Positions 18,640 to 28,044 of a stretch of 64,000 nucleotides of DNA are shown piece by piece. Each line of letters starts with the position of its first letter. Position 1 is the first letter of the stretch. The notes under the pieces were generated by a model. The model had not been told where the DNA came from and ran no database searches. It saw only the letters and a list, made by a program, of their open reading frames with translations. Source of the stretch: CAZEKB01 sp964512225 (lineage in GTDB: Bacteria > Myxococcota_A > UBA796 > UBA9615); the NCBI GenBank assembly GCA_964512225.1, contig CAZEKB010000016.1, positions 1 through 64,000 on the forward strand. Reading direction: 5' to 3'. Both the position numbers and the translations under genes were made by a program.

Positions 18640-18844
18640 ACTCCCAGCTCGTTGCGGTCGAGCAGGCCGTTGCGGTCGGTGCTTCGGTCGTGCGTCGCGA
18701 GGTCGATCCCGACCACGGCCGTCGTCATGGGGATGGAGGGAGAGTGTCGTCGCATGCGGCCTCCTGAGGTGTCGCGGCATTGCCACGAACAGCTTCCTCA
18801 GGAGCTGAAGGACGTGGGGCTTCCGCCCCATAGGATTCTCAGGG

Positions 18845-18890
18845 CGGCAAGAACCCGCCCGGTTCGCCGAAACACCCCGGTTTGTTGCCG
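18845..18890 (-). repeat. Dispersed palindromic element, copy A
   Basis: 46-bp element that shares a 19-nt core, GTGTTTCGGCGAACCGGGC (minus strand), with the copy at 53242-53286. The core is bounded by CGGCAA and TTGCCG inverted ends that can pair as an outer stem. In this copy the core lies on the minus strand, about 12 bp after the stop of the PilZ/DUF4388 gene, in the same orientation as that gene. It may be a transcript end or a REP-like mobile repeat. Confidence 0.6.
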
Positions 18891-18901
18891 GGGAGGCGTT
18901 T

Positions 18902-20908
18902 CTAGTCGTCTGTGCCGAGCGCGTTCATCTGCTTGAAGAGCGCCTGCATGCGGCCCTCGCCGGGCTGCTTGGCTTTCGCGATCTCGGGCCGGGACATCGC
19001 CTGCCGCGCGTTCCTGCGGGCTTCCCCCGCTTCGGCGACGCCGGGGTCGAGGTCGAGCACCCGCTCGTAGCAGGCCTTCACGTACGCGAAGTCGTTCTTG
19101 AACAGCGCCATCTGCGCCTGCTTGTCGAGCAGATCCACCGCCATCAGCAGCTGATCGTCGCCCACGTGACCCTTGCGCGCGGCCTTGCGCCCGCGCTTGT
19201 CCGAGAGCTGCTTGAACAGGGCGTCCGCCTTGGCCTTGATCTCGGCCATCAGCTCCTTGATGCGGCTGTCGGCGACCTTCCCGAAGCGCTCCATGCCGTA
19301 CTCCGCCAGCACCCGCTCGTAGCCCATCTTGAGCTCGTAGGGGGTCGACGACCAGTGGGCGTACAGCGCCTCGAACGAATCGCGACGCTCGAGGTCCCGC
19401 TTGCCCAGCCAGAGCGTGCGCTCGGCGCGGTTCCGCTTGCTGATCTCGCCCTCTTCCTCCACGAACTCGACGAGCCCCATGCCCTCCAGCGCCGACAGCA
19501 GCCGCAGCAGGGGCCGCTCGAGCATCCCGCCGTAGGCCACGAGCTCGCCGATCGTCCAGCCCGCGGGGATCATCTCGAAGACCACGAAGGACTCGTTCTC
19601 CTTCAGCTTCAGCTGCTTGAACAGGTGCTTGCGCGGCTGCACGAGCTTGACGTGGTGCTTGTAGAAAGGCTCGCACTCGCGGATCAGCAGCTCGTTGTCG
19701 CGCGCGGCCTGCGCCTTCCGCTCGGAGTCCATGAGCACCTCGACGGCGTTCACGGGCGTGTTTCGGAAGATCGAGCGCACGGCGGGGACGTCGTGGAACG
19801 ACCACGTGCCGAAGTTCGTGCCGATGAGGTTGCGGGTGATGCGTTCGGCCCGCTTGCTGAGCGCCGCGTCGAGCGTCGCGCGGGTGAGCTTCCCCTGGGA
19901 GACGAGGTACTCGCCCGCGCGCATCCCCAGGAGCTTGCTCATGCGCACGCCCTCGACCCAGACCGCCATGTCGAGCCCGCCCGCGACGAGCGCGTCCGAC
20001 AGGTACTCGCCCGCGTGCGGCGTGTCGCCCGCGAAGTGCACCGGGCCCCCGTCCACGAAGTACGCCCACCGGATCTCGCGGAACGCGTGCACGACGAGGA
20101 TGCCGGTGGCCCTGTCCGTCGTGAGCTGCAGGACGACGTCGCGCCAGGTCTCGTCTCCGAACACCCCCTTCGACGCCGCCGCGGGCATGAGCGCCTCGGC
20201 GGTCTTGCTCGCCGGACCGCCGAGCCCGGCGACGACCCGGATGTCCGTGAGGTCCCCGACCTTCGGCGGCGCCTGGGCAGGGGCCGCGGCGCGGGCGCGG
20301 GGCTTGAAGGACGCCCCGCCGGGGGTGAACTTCGCGCCCCCGGGGCTGAACTTGGCGGCCTTCGGCGTGAACTTCCCGCCCCCCGGGCTGAACTTGGCGG
20401 CCTTCGGCGTGAACTTCGACTTCGGCGCGGGCTGCGGCGGGGTCTCGTCGCGCCCCCCCGCGGCGGCCTCCTCCACGGCTTCGGGCGCGGCCTCGGCGGC
20501 GGGCTCCACGGCTGCCTCGGCGGGCTCCTCGGGGGCGGGGGCCGGGTCCGACGCGGCGACGGGCGCCGCCTCCTGCTCCTCGACGGGCGCGTGGGATCCG
20601 GTGGAGGACGTCTCGTCGCCCACCAACGCGTCCGCGGCCTCCGCGATCCCGAGCTCCACCAGCCGCTCCCGCGCGGTGGCGTCGAGGCCCCGCAGCTGGA
20701 TGACGGAGATCCCCACGGATGCCTGGGCCACGTACCCGGCGATCGTGACCAGCGTCGGCGAGAAGCCGGGCTGGAGCGTGACCTCCACGTCCTCGCCCTC
20801 CTTGGGGACGGGGTGCACCGACGCGAAGATCACGCCGTGCTTGAGGTGCTGGTTCCACTTCTTCTGGAGCGCCTCGAACGTGGGCATCTTGAGGACGATC
20901 CGGGTCAC
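18902..20908 (-). CDS. PilZ-like and DUF4388 domain protein
   Basis: 668-residue protein. Residues about 1-80 (RIVLKMPTFEALQKKWNQHL, then a beta-rich part ending ISVIQLRGLDATARERLVEL) resemble the PilZ-type domain of Myxococcota proteins, though the c-di-GMP motifs RxxxR and DxSxxG are not evident. An acidic Pro/Ala-rich linker (about 85-210) contains 14-residue KFTPKAAKFSPGGG repeats. DUF4388 follows (about 230-400, ATGILVVHAFREIRWAYFVDGG through FGTWSFHDV). The C-terminal third is helical with a J-domain-like segment (SFEALYAHWSSTPYELKMGYERVL) and a TPR-like end. The GTG at 20908 overlaps the upstream stop as GTGA; ATG 20887 is an alternative. Last gene of the TamA-TamB operon. Its function is unknown. 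Confidence 0.83.
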   Translation of the reverse strand: MTRIVLKMPTFEALQKKWNQHLKHGVIFASVHPVPKEGEDVEVTLQPGFSPTLVTIAGYVAQASVGISVIQLRGLDATARERLVELGIAEAADALVGDETSSTGSHAPVEEQEAAPVAASDPAPAPEEPAEAAVEPAAEAAPEAVEEAAAGGRDETPPQPAPKSKFTPKAAKFSPGGGKFTPKAAKFSPGGAKFTPGGASFKPRARAAAPAQAPPKVGDLTDIRVVAGLGGPASKTAEALMPAAASKGVFGDETWRDVVLQLTTDRATGILVVHAFREIRWAYFVDGGPVHFAGDTPHAGEYLSDALVAGGLDMAVWVEGVRMSKLLGMRAGEYLVSQGKLTRATLDAALSKRAERITRNLIGTNFGTWSFHDVPAVRSIFRNTPVNAVEVLMDSERKAQAARDNELLIRECEPFYKHHVKLVQPRKHLFKQLKLKENESFVVFEMIPAGWTIGELVAYGGMLERPLLRLLSALEGMGLVEFVEEEGEISKRNRAERTLWLGKRDLERRDSFEALYAHWSSTPYELKMGYERVLAEYGMERFGKVADSRIKELMAEIKAKADALFKQLSDKRGRKAARKGHVGDDQLLMAVDLLDKQAQMALFKNDFAYVKACYERVLDLDPGVAEAGEARRNARQAMSRPEIAKAKQPGEGRMQALFKQMNALGTDD
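20325..20424 (-). repeat. 42-bp in-frame tandem repeat coding KFTPKAAKFSPGGG
   Basis: Two near-identical 42-bp units plus a partial third lie within the PilZ/DUF4388 linker, each coding 14 residues (KFTPKAAKFSPGG plus Gly or Ala). Units differ at only a few positions, so copy number could vary between strains. The Lys/Pro/Phe pattern suggests a disordered, basic linker in an otherwise acidic region. Confidence 0.7.
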
Positions 20909-21153
20909 TGCTGCTCCGGGGAGGACGTGTCGTCGTCGCCGTAGGCCGCGAGCTCCGCGGCGGCACCCCGCGCGCGCAGCCATCGGAAGCCGTTGAGCGC
21001 GGTGAAGAAGACGCCCAGACCCAGCAGCGTGGCCGCGGTCTGGTCGGGGCTCATGCCGGGGAAGATCACCTGACCCGAGTGGGCCTCGGTGTTGTAGGCG
21101 TACACGCCCACGCCGACGAAGAGGAAGATCAAACCCGTCATGAATCCGGACAT
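20905..21153 (-). CDS. Small two-helix membrane protein
   Basis: 82 residues with two hydrophobic helices (about 3-20, GFMTGLIFLFVGVGVYAY, and about 41-58, AATLLGLGVFFTALNGF), joined by a short polar loop, and a cytoplasmic acidic tail ending GDDDTSSPEQQ. No family recognised. It sits 18 bp after TamB and overlaps the start of the PilZ/DUF4388 gene by 4 bp, so it belongs to the same operon. It may be an inner-membrane partner of one of these proteins, which is inference. Confidence 0.75.
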   Translation of the reverse strand: MSGFMTGLIFLFVGVGVYAYNTEAHSGQVIFPGMSPDQTAATLLGLGVFFTALNGFRWLRARGAAAELAAYGDDDTSSPEQQ

Positions 21154-21171
21154 GGCTGAGGATCCTACCGG

Positions 21172-24100
21172 TCAGAAGCGCTGCTTGTAGACAACGTCGA
21201 CGGACCCCTCCGCGCGGTCGCCCACCCGGGTCTTGAAGTAGAGGCCGCGGGTGAGGAGCACCTCGACTTCGGCCTCGACGCGGTTCTCGTCGTCCTCGCC
21301 CCCCCAGGTCCACCTCGTGATGACCACCACGCGCGGGTGGACGGCCTTGCCCGCCTCCACCGAACCGCTGGACACGTCGTCGCCGAGGTCGAGCTGGAAG
21401 ATGTCGAGGGGCACGACCTTGTCCAGGAGCTTCGTCGTGAACCCGCTCAGGGCGCCGGAGACCGCGCGCGTCGTGGCGTTGCCCTCCGCGGCGGAGTGAT
21501 CGCTGAGGGGTCGGCCCGTGAGGAGGACCGCGAGCATGTCCGCCTGGGAGTCGAACGCGTCGGACTCGAAGGCGATCTCGGGGCCGCTGATCGCGCCCCC
21601 CACCACGACGGCGATCTCGCCGAAGCGGCTCGTATGCACGGCCCGGAGATCGAGCGCGGAGTCGCCCACGAGCCCCCCGAACTCGACGTTGCTGTCCGTG
21701 TCGAGGTCGAACTTCGCGGTGAGCACCTTCAGCTTGCTGTTCGTCTGCACCCCCACGCTCCCCTGGAGGCGGGGCACGCCGTCCTTCAGCAGGATCCGGA
21801 CGGTGCCTCGGGGGCGCACGTCGGGCTCGATCTTCCCGATGAGGTCGATGCCGCGGGCGAACGTCTTGCCCACCTGGTCGTCCGACGACTGGGCCAGCGC
21901 TTCGCCGACCCCGTAGGCCAGGCGCACCCGGTTGTTGACCCCGAGATCCACGGCGACGTCCACGTCCAGCAGGTCGACCAGGGTCGGCTCGGGCTCCTCG
22001 TCCGCCCGCTGGATCTGGCGCTCGGTCTCGCGTTCTCCGGGCCCGCGCTTCGAGTCGACGCGGTGCACGCGGATCGTCTCCGGCAGCGTCATCGGCTGCA
22101 CGCTGCGCTGCACGTCGGCGGAGCCCATGTCCACCTTGAGATCGAGGACGTCCACGTTCCCTCGCACGGCGAGCGCGGGCCACCGACCCTGGACGTTCAG
22201 GCGCGCGTCGACGAGCGTCTGCACCTCCTGCGAGTAGGTGAGCCAGGTCTTGTCGCCCGCCAGCTGCAGATCGATGTCGCCGAGGCGCCACCCGTCGAGC
22301 TGGATCCGGCCCCGCCCCTTCAGCCCCCCGGCGCGGGCCGCGTCGACGGGTCGGAAGGCGGCGTCGAGGGGATTCCGCAGGATCGGCAGGGTGTCGAAGT
22401 CGAACGACGTGATCTCGAGCCGGTCGGGGTCCAGGTCCGCGTTGAGGTGGATGTCCTCGTAGCAGATGGAGGTCCGCGAATAGCAGACGCGGGCGGGGTC
22501 GAGCACCAGGCGGACCGCCGGCTCGGGCCTCAGGAGGCTGCCGAGGACTTCGCCCTCCACGACGACCGCGCCCTCCGCTTCGATGATGTCCGGGATGAAC
22601 GCGAGCAGGACCTCCAGGGGGAAGCCGTCGCCCTCGACGGTCGCGTGCAGCGAGTTGGGCGTCCCGAACATCTCGTCGAGGGTGCGGCTCCCGTCGAGGG
22701 CGGGCCGCACCACCGCCTTGGGTGTCACCCGGAGCGTCCCCCCGCTGTCGGGCTCGACGACGAGGCCCCCGTCGAGCTTCTCGTCGCCGACGTTCAGCAC
22801 GATCTCCGCCGTCTTCAGGGAGCGGTCGCCCAGGGTCCCCCCGAGCAACGAGAGGTCCACCGCCGCCTTCGGGTCCGACAGCTGCCCCTCGAGGGCGACG
22901 CGGCCCCGCAGCGCCCCCTGCAGGGGCTCCATCGCGGGGACGAGCGCGTGCAGGATCTCCAGCGGCAGGCGCCGGAACCCGCCCTCGACGGCGAGGTTGC
23001 TGAAGACGGGCGCGGCCGCGATGGGCTCGGGTCCGAGCCGGGCGAGGATCTGGTCGCCCAGCGCGGTGTCGGCGTCGGCGGCCAGCGAGAAGACGGTGCC
23101 CGCCGACGCGTCTCGGATGTGCGTGTCGCGCAGGGTGAGGTGACGATCGGCGACCTGCACCCCCGCCGACAGGTGCACCCCGCGCTCCCGGAGCTTCAGG
23201 TCGGCGACGTCGAAGTCCCCGTCGATCTCGGGGGTCGCGGTGGTGCCCGATATTCGCAGGCTCCCGCGCACGTTGCCGCCCTCGGCCGCCTCGGGCAGCC
23301 CGATCGCCAGGCGGTCGGCCCAGTCCTGCAGGGGGTGCTGGAGCAGGTCCAGCTGGAGCGCCCACCGGCCGTCGGCGGGGATGACGACCGGCGCCGAGCC
23401 GTCGAGCCGGAGGTGCAGCGGCACCTGGTCGATCGCGAGGGCGGCGAGCTCCGACACGGCGGCCTCGCCCTGCAGCTCGCCGGCCTTGGACTCCAGCCTG
23501 AGCCCGAGGTCGAACGGGCCGCGGCCCTTCGCCTGGATGGCCACGGCCGTCGCGTCGACCCGGAGCTCGGGGGCCGCGCGCGTGCCGTCGAGGGCCACGA
23601 CGAGCGAGTCGACCGTGCCCCCGAGCCCGAGGCCCTCGGGGAGGAACGGAGCGAGGCGGTCGAGGTCCAGACCGGTGATCGTCAGGTCGAGGTCGAGGTC
23701 GCCGCGCGGGTCCCAGACACCGCCCGCGACCAGCTCGCCCGGGTTCAGATCGAACGTGCCCGGGGTGGTCTCCACGCGGCCCCGCGTCGTGGTCAGGCGC
23801 ATGCCGCCGCCGCGGACCCTCTCGCCGTCCCACTCGACGCCGAGGCCGTCGATGTCGAGCCGCAGGGTCGGCAGGTCGCCCCACGCGACGCGCCCGTTCG
23901 TGATGACGGCCCGGTCGTCCCCCTCGGTGGCCCGCAGCTCGTACAGCGCGGCCGTGTCCGTGCCCGTGGCCTCCACGACGACCTGCTCGAAGGCCAGCGC
24001 CCCCAGCGTCATCTCCCGGGCCGTGAACGCGACGTTCCCCGTCACCGCGGGCGGTCGCCCGTCTCGGCCGAGGGCGACCTCCAGGGTCCAGTCGCCGTCG

Positions 24101-25596
24101 ATCCCGTCGAACAGCAGCCCTCCCACGGCCACGACGGTGCCCGAGATCGTCGAGTCCGTGTTCAGGACGAAGGCGGCGCCGGGGGCCTTCCACGCGCCGT
24201 CCTGCCGACCCGACAGCCGGACCGAGCCGTTCTCGAGCGGGAGCTTCAGCGCGCGGCCGATGCCCGAGAGGTCGGCCACGTCCGCCTGCGTATCCAGGGA
24301 GAAGGTGCCGGCGTCGATGTCGACGGTCCCGGCGGTCGCGAGGTGTACGCCGTCGGCGCCGGTGGTGAGGTCGTCGACCGTGATCGTCGGACCCTCGATG
24401 GCGGCGCGCAGGGTCGTCGGTTCCACATGGAACGAGCGGTATACGAACCCCTGCAGATCCGCGGACGCCTCGCCCTTCAGCGACGGCGGCCTCGTGCCCT
24501 CGCCCTCCCAGGTGAGGCGGCCCGACAGCTCCGCGGGCAGGGCGTCGATGGTGACGACGCTCCTGAGCGGGAAGTCCTCGGCGGTGACGTCGACCACGTG
24601 GCCGATCGGCGCGCCTCGAGCGAGCCGGACGCCCGCGTCGTCGATCCGGAGGCGACCTCCGCCCTCGACCTCGAGGTCCCCGGTCACGTGCAGGTCCGAG
24701 AGCGCCCCGGCCACCGTCAGGGGCCCCGACACGACCCCCGCCAGCGGGATCTTCTCCGAGAAGGCCTTCAGGTGGGCGAGGTCCAGGCGCTCGACGGCCA
24801 CGTCGAGATCGGCGGTGCCGCGACCGACCCGGGGCCACGCCCCCGTCAGCACGACCCGGTCGTCGCCCCAGTCCACGGTGAACGCGTCCAGCGTCAGGTC
24901 CGTCTTCTTCAGGGTCCCCGACCCGTGCGCCGCGATCGGCCCCGGGTCGACGGGGCGGAGGAGGTGGGCCTCGATCTTGGAGAAGGAGAAGTCCTGGTCG
25001 AGGTTCCGCATGGACCACCCGCCCTGGACGGCCAGCTCAACGACCCTCACCACGGGCTCCCGGTCGCCCAGGACGACCTCCACGTAGCCCCCCTCGATCG
25101 CGATCTCGCGCACGTCGAGGGTGATCGGGAGCTCGACGGGGCCCTCGCGCTTCTTCTTCGGCTTCGTCCGCGGCTTGACGAACGCCTCCTTGAAGTTGAC
25201 CGTCCGATCCTCTCGGATGCGCACGAACACGACGGGCTCGACCAGCTTCAGGCGGCGGACGTCGACCCTGCGCGCGAGCAGATCGAGCGCGTCCCACGCC
25301 AGCTCGAGGGCGTCGGCCCGCACCGCCAGGACGCCCCGCTCGTCGTAGATCTGCAGCCCCTCCAGGCGCAGGTCGCGCCCCAGGGCCCCGGACGACGTCT
25401 CGTATCGGATCTCGCCGGGCAGGACCTTGTCGTTGACGATCGGGATCGCGGTCTCGAGGACCCAGGCCGTGAACCCCTCGCTGTACAGCAGGCTGCGCAC
25501 GACCACGAGGAGCACGAGCGCGAGCGTCAGCGCGCCGATGACGACGGTCGCGAGCAGGCGACGCCAGAGTCGGCGACGAGGAGCACGTCCGGCCAT
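21172..25596 (-). CDS. tamB: TamB-like translocation/assembly protein (DUF490)
   Basis: 1474-residue TamB/AsmA-like protein. A basic N-terminus and one membrane helix (about 11-38, LLATVVIGALTLALVLLVVV) anchor it in the inner membrane. The bulk is repetitive beta-strand sequence, as expected for a periplasm-spanning beta-taco groove that carries hydrophobic substrates or phospholipids. The C-terminal ~330 residues carry the DUF490 signature and end GLYFKTRVGDRAEGSVDVVYKQRF, close to the usual TamB terminus. Its ATG overlaps the TGA of the TamA-like gene by one base, the classical tamA-tamB arrangement. Length is at the upper end for the family. Function is assigned from family and linkage. 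Confidence 0.92.
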   Translation of the reverse strand: MAGRAPRRRLWRRLLATVVIGALTLALVLLVVVRSLLYSEGFTAWVLETAIPIVNDKVLPGEIRYETSSGALGRDLRLEGLQIYDERGVLAVRADALELAWDALDLLARRVDVRRLKLVEPVVFVRIREDRTVNFKEAFVKPRTKPKKKREGPVELPITLDVREIAIEGGYVEVVLGDREPVVRVVELAVQGGWSMRNLDQDFSFSKIEAHLLRPVDPGPIAAHGSGTLKKTDLTLDAFTVDWGDDRVVLTGAWPRVGRGTADLDVAVERLDLAHLKAFSEKIPLAGVVSGPLTVAGALSDLHVTGDLEVEGGGRLRIDDAGVRLARGAPIGHVVDVTAEDFPLRSVVTIDALPAELSGRLTWEGEGTRPPSLKGEASADLQGFVYRSFHVEPTTLRAAIEGPTITVDDLTTGADGVHLATAGTVDIDAGTFSLDTQADVADLSGIGRALKLPLENGSVRLSGRQDGAWKAPGAAFVLNTDSTISGTVVAVGGLLFDGIDGDWTLEVALGRDGRPPAVTGNVAFTAREMTLGALAFEQVVVEATGTDTAALYELRATEGDDRAVITNGRVAWGDLPTLRLDIDGLGVEWDGERVRGGGMRLTTTRGRVETTPGTFDLNPGELVAGGVWDPRGDLDLDLTITGLDLDRLAPFLPEGLGLGGTVDSLVVALDGTRAAPELRVDATAVAIQAKGRGPFDLGLRLESKAGELQGEAAVSELAALAIDQVPLHLRLDGSAPVVIPADGRWALQLDLLQHPLQDWADRLAIGLPEAAEGGNVRGSLRISGTTATPEIDGDFDVADLKLRERGVHLSAGVQVADRHLTLRDTHIRDASAGTVFSLAADADTALGDQILARLGPEPIAAAPVFSNLAVEGGFRRLPLEILHALVPAMEPLQGALRGRVALEGQLSDPKAAVDLSLLGGTLGDRSLKTAEIVLNVGDEKLDGGLVVEPDSGGTLRVTPKAVVRPALDGSRTLDEMFGTPNSLHATVEGDGFPLEVLLAFIPDIIEAEGAVVVEGEVLGSLLRPEPAVRLVLDPARVCYSRTSICYEDIHLNADLDPDRLEITSFDFDTLPILRNPLDAAFRPVDAARAGGLKGRGRIQLDGWRLGDIDLQLAGDKTWLTYSQEVQTLVDARLNVQGRWPALAVRGNVDVLDLKVDMGSADVQRSVQPMTLPETIRVHRVDSKRGPGERETERQIQRADEEPEPTLVDLLDVDVAVDLGVNNRVRLAYGVGEALAQSSDDQVGKTFARGIDLIGKIEPDVRPRGTVRILLKDGVPRLQGSVGVQTNSKLKVLTAKFDLDTDSNVEFGGLVGDSALDLRAVHTSRFGEIAVVVGGAISGPEIAFESDAFDSQADMLAVLLTGRPLSDHSAAEGNATTRAVSGALSGFTTKLLDKVVPLDIFQLDLGDDVSSGSVEAGKAVHPRVVVITRWTWGGEDDENRVEAEVEVLLTRGLYFKTRVGDRAEGSVDVVYKQRF

Positions 25597-27629
25597 CAGA
25601 ACGACTCTCCGATGCCGAAGTGGAAGCTGAAGACGGGCGGCTCGAGCCACTCGTCCTTCCAGTATCGGGATTTACGGAAGACGGGGTCGGTCCAGTCGTG
25701 GGGGTGAGCGGCGACGTCGATGCGGATCCGACCGACCAGGGTGTCGTATCGGATGCCCCCTCCGATGCCTACCTGCAGCCCGGTCGTCGGATTGAAGAGT
25801 TCGGTGATCTTCACGTCGCTCAGCTTCGACCAGGCCCGTCCGAACTCGAAGAACCCCGCGACCCACAGCCCGCCCCAGGGGTTGCCCCGGAGCTCGAAGG
25901 TGCCGGACAGCCCGAAGTTGCCCCCGATGGGCACGATGCAGTCTCGGCGGCGGTTCTCGTCGATGCACGTGGTGTCTTGAACCCGCGGGCTCGCGTACTT
26001 CAGCCGCCAGCCCCGCACGGAGCCGTCGCCGCCCGCGAACACGCGCTCGGAGATGGGGACCTCGACGTCGTCGGCGACCTCGATGATCCCCGCGACGTTG
26101 GCCCGCATCGCGAGGACGGCGTGGGGCGTGCCCAGGGGGACGTAGCCGCGGAGGTCGCCGTCGAGGCGGATGAACGCGAAGCCGCTCTCGAGCCCCGACT
26201 CGGCGGCGCCGAGGCTGAGGTAGATGCCCTTGCCCGCGCGCAGGGGCTGGTCGCGCAGGTCGAGGATGGCGGACTGGCGCAGCGTGTAGAGGAGGTAGCG
26301 GTCCGTGAAGCCGAGCTCCGCGACCACCGCGTCGAGGGCGGCGAGCCGGTCGTCGTTGAAGAGGTCGAAGAACCCGAGCTCGAACGCGAGGTCGAACTTG
26401 AACGGCGTGACGGGGGCCCAGGTGAGGCCGACGTCGAACTCGACGCTGCCGAGCCAGTAGGCGACCTCGACCCCGAGGTCGAGCTCGACGCCCGTGTGGA
26501 ACGTCAGCGTCCGCGCCGGGAAGTCCGGCACGAGGATCTCGGGGCGGACGTTCAGCAGGGGACCGAAGTCGGCCTCGCTGAGGAAGGTGAACCCCGCGCG
26601 CGCCTGGATCTCGGCGCGTACGAGGCGGCGGAACAGGTTGAGGTGGGCGATCTCGATGGAGCCGTACGTATTGACCTCGCCGACCTGAAAGCCGACCCCG
26701 AAGCCGAACTCGCGGGTCCCGGGCTTCGCCTCCTGCAGGTTGATCGACACGGGGATGCGCTCCTCCCCGGCGTCGTTCTTGTCGTGAGCGCCCTGCAGCT
26801 GGGGGGTCACCGTCACGAGGGAGAACAGCCCCATGCCGTAGATGGCCCGCTGCGTCTTGCGGATGGCCGTGGCGCTGTAGGGCTCGTCGGGCTCGATGCG
26901 GATGTGGCGCACGACGTACCGGCGCAGATCGTCTTCGAGGCCGTCGATGTCCACCTCGCCGAAGACGGCCGTGGGGCCGGGCTCGACGGTGTAGGTCACG
27001 TCCACGGCGTGGTCCTCGGGGTAGGCGTCGATCACGTGCTCGACGCTCACGCGGGCGTGTCCGCGGTCCTGCAGGTGGGTCTTGATCCGCTTCACGCCGG
27101 CTTCGACGTTCGCCATGCGGAACACGTCGTCGACGACCACGGGGAAGCCGTCCACCAGGTCGCGTCGGAGCTGCGCGGGATCGTCGCGCCCGGTGTCGCC
27201 CACGAACTTGATCCGCACCTCCCGCACCAGGCTCGGCTCGCCCTCGGCGACCTCGTGGGTGATGTTCACGAACTCGCGGCTGCCGTCCGGTCGCTTGCGC
27301 CCCCAGGGGCTGAGCTGCGAGCCCAGGACGCGCGCGTCGAGGTACCCGCGCAGGGCGTACCAGTTGGCGATGCGGGTGCGGTCGTCGTGCCAGTCGAGCC
27401 CCTCGAGGTAGTAGCGGGGGTAGAGCGGCGACAGGGGGGTGAAGTGCAGGAACGAGGTCGAGCGCTGGCGCAGCGCCTTCCTGATCTCGCCGTCGGGGTT
27501 GGCGCGGGTGTTGCCGTCGATCTTGATCGCCCGGACGATGGGGCGGTCGTCGATGGGACGCGCGAGCTTGGCCGCGCAGCCCGAGAGCAGCGCCGCGACG
27601 AGCGCGACGAGGAGCCCCCGGGCGAACAC
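25596..27629 (-). CDS. Lipoprotein TamA-like (Omp85) outer-membrane protein
   Basis: 677-residue Omp85 superfamily protein. The N-terminus is a lipoprotein signal (LVAALLSGCAA, Cys18), which classical TamA and BamA do not have; lipidated TamA relatives (TamL) are known from Bacteroidetes. POTRA-like domains follow (about 30-290), then a beta-barrel (about 310-677) with the family loop motif GGDGSVRGW. The barrel ends in IGESF, with the terminal Phe usual for outer-membrane strands. It is immediately followed by the TamB gene, so the pair probably acts in outer-membrane protein or lipid assembly. Upstream is the DUF3467 gene, with 2 bp between. Confidence 0.9.
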   Translation of the reverse strand: MFARGLLVALVAALLSGCAAKLARPIDDRPIVRAIKIDGNTRANPDGEIRKALRQRSTSFLHFTPLSPLYPRYYLEGLDWHDDRTRIANWYALRGYLDARVLGSQLSPWGRKRPDGSREFVNITHEVAEGEPSLVREVRIKFVGDTGRDDPAQLRRDLVDGFPVVVDDVFRMANVEAGVKRIKTHLQDRGHARVSVEHVIDAYPEDHAVDVTYTVEPGPTAVFGEVDIDGLEDDLRRYVVRHIRIEPDEPYSATAIRKTQRAIYGMGLFSLVTVTPQLQGAHDKNDAGEERIPVSINLQEAKPGTREFGFGVGFQVGEVNTYGSIEIAHLNLFRRLVRAEIQARAGFTFLSEADFGPLLNVRPEILVPDFPARTLTFHTGVELDLGVEVAYWLGSVEFDVGLTWAPVTPFKFDLAFELGFFDLFNDDRLAALDAVVAELGFTDRYLLYTLRQSAILDLRDQPLRAGKGIYLSLGAAESGLESGFAFIRLDGDLRGYVPLGTPHAVLAMRANVAGIIEVADDVEVPISERVFAGGDGSVRGWRLKYASPRVQDTTCIDENRRRDCIVPIGGNFGLSGTFELRGNPWGGLWVAGFFEFGRAWSKLSDVKITELFNPTTGLQVGIGGGIRYDTLVGRIRIDVAAHPHDWTDPVFRKSRYWKDEWLEPPVFSFHFGIGESF

Positions 27630-27631
27630 CT

Positions 27632-27967
27632 CTAGTTGGGCAGCCCGCCGCCACCCTTCGCGCTCTTGAGGAGCGACGCAGGAGGCGGGATCGTGCCGTA
27701 GCGGCTCTCGAAGTCGCGGATGCGCTGGCCCAGGATCCCGGCGAGGGCCTTGGCGTGCTTCGGGCTCAGGATGATGCGGGAGCGCACCTTGCCCTTGTTC
27801 TGCCCGGGGGGGATGTAGGCGTAGTCGAGGACGAACTCGGTCTCGTTCGACCCCACGACCTGGAAGTTGCTGTAGATGCCCTGGGCGACTCCGTCGTCGA
27901 TCTGCAGCTGCAGCTGCCCCTGAGCGTGCTTGTAGTTCTGGTCCTCAGCCATCAGTTCGAAGTCCAA
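27632..27967 (-). CDS. DUF3467 family protein
   Basis: 111-residue cytoplasmic protein of the DUF3467 family, function unknown. Family features are QLQLQIDDGVAQGIYSNFQVV, TEFVLDYAYIPP and KVRSRIILSPKHAKALAGIL. The TTG at 27967 is preferred because GGAGG lies 8 nt upstream; ATG 27952 (MAEDQN) is the alternative. It is first in a five-gene operon with TamA-like, TamB, the 82-aa protein and PilZ/DUF4388. A possible promoter, TAGCAT, lies about 50 nt upstream on the minus strand. The link of DUF3467 to envelope assembly is unexplained. Confidence 0.85.
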   Translation of the reverse strand: MDFELMAEDQNYKHAQGQLQLQIDDGVAQGIYSNFQVVGSNETEFVLDYAYIPPGQNKGKVRSRIILSPKHAKALAGILGQRIRDFESRYGTIPPPASLLKSAKGGGGLPN

Positions 27968-28044
27968 ATCTCGGCCCTCCGGTAGACGACGTGCGAAGCA
28001 TGTCGCTTACCTGGACCGATGCTAGTCGAGGGCATGAAGGGTCG

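Noticed and set aside
21337..25707. Very long open frame opposite TamB (about 1450 codons)
   Set aside because: It is a by-product of high GC and few stops; the composition is Arg/Pro/Ala/Gly/His-rich without family motifs, whereas the opposite strand is a clear TamB.
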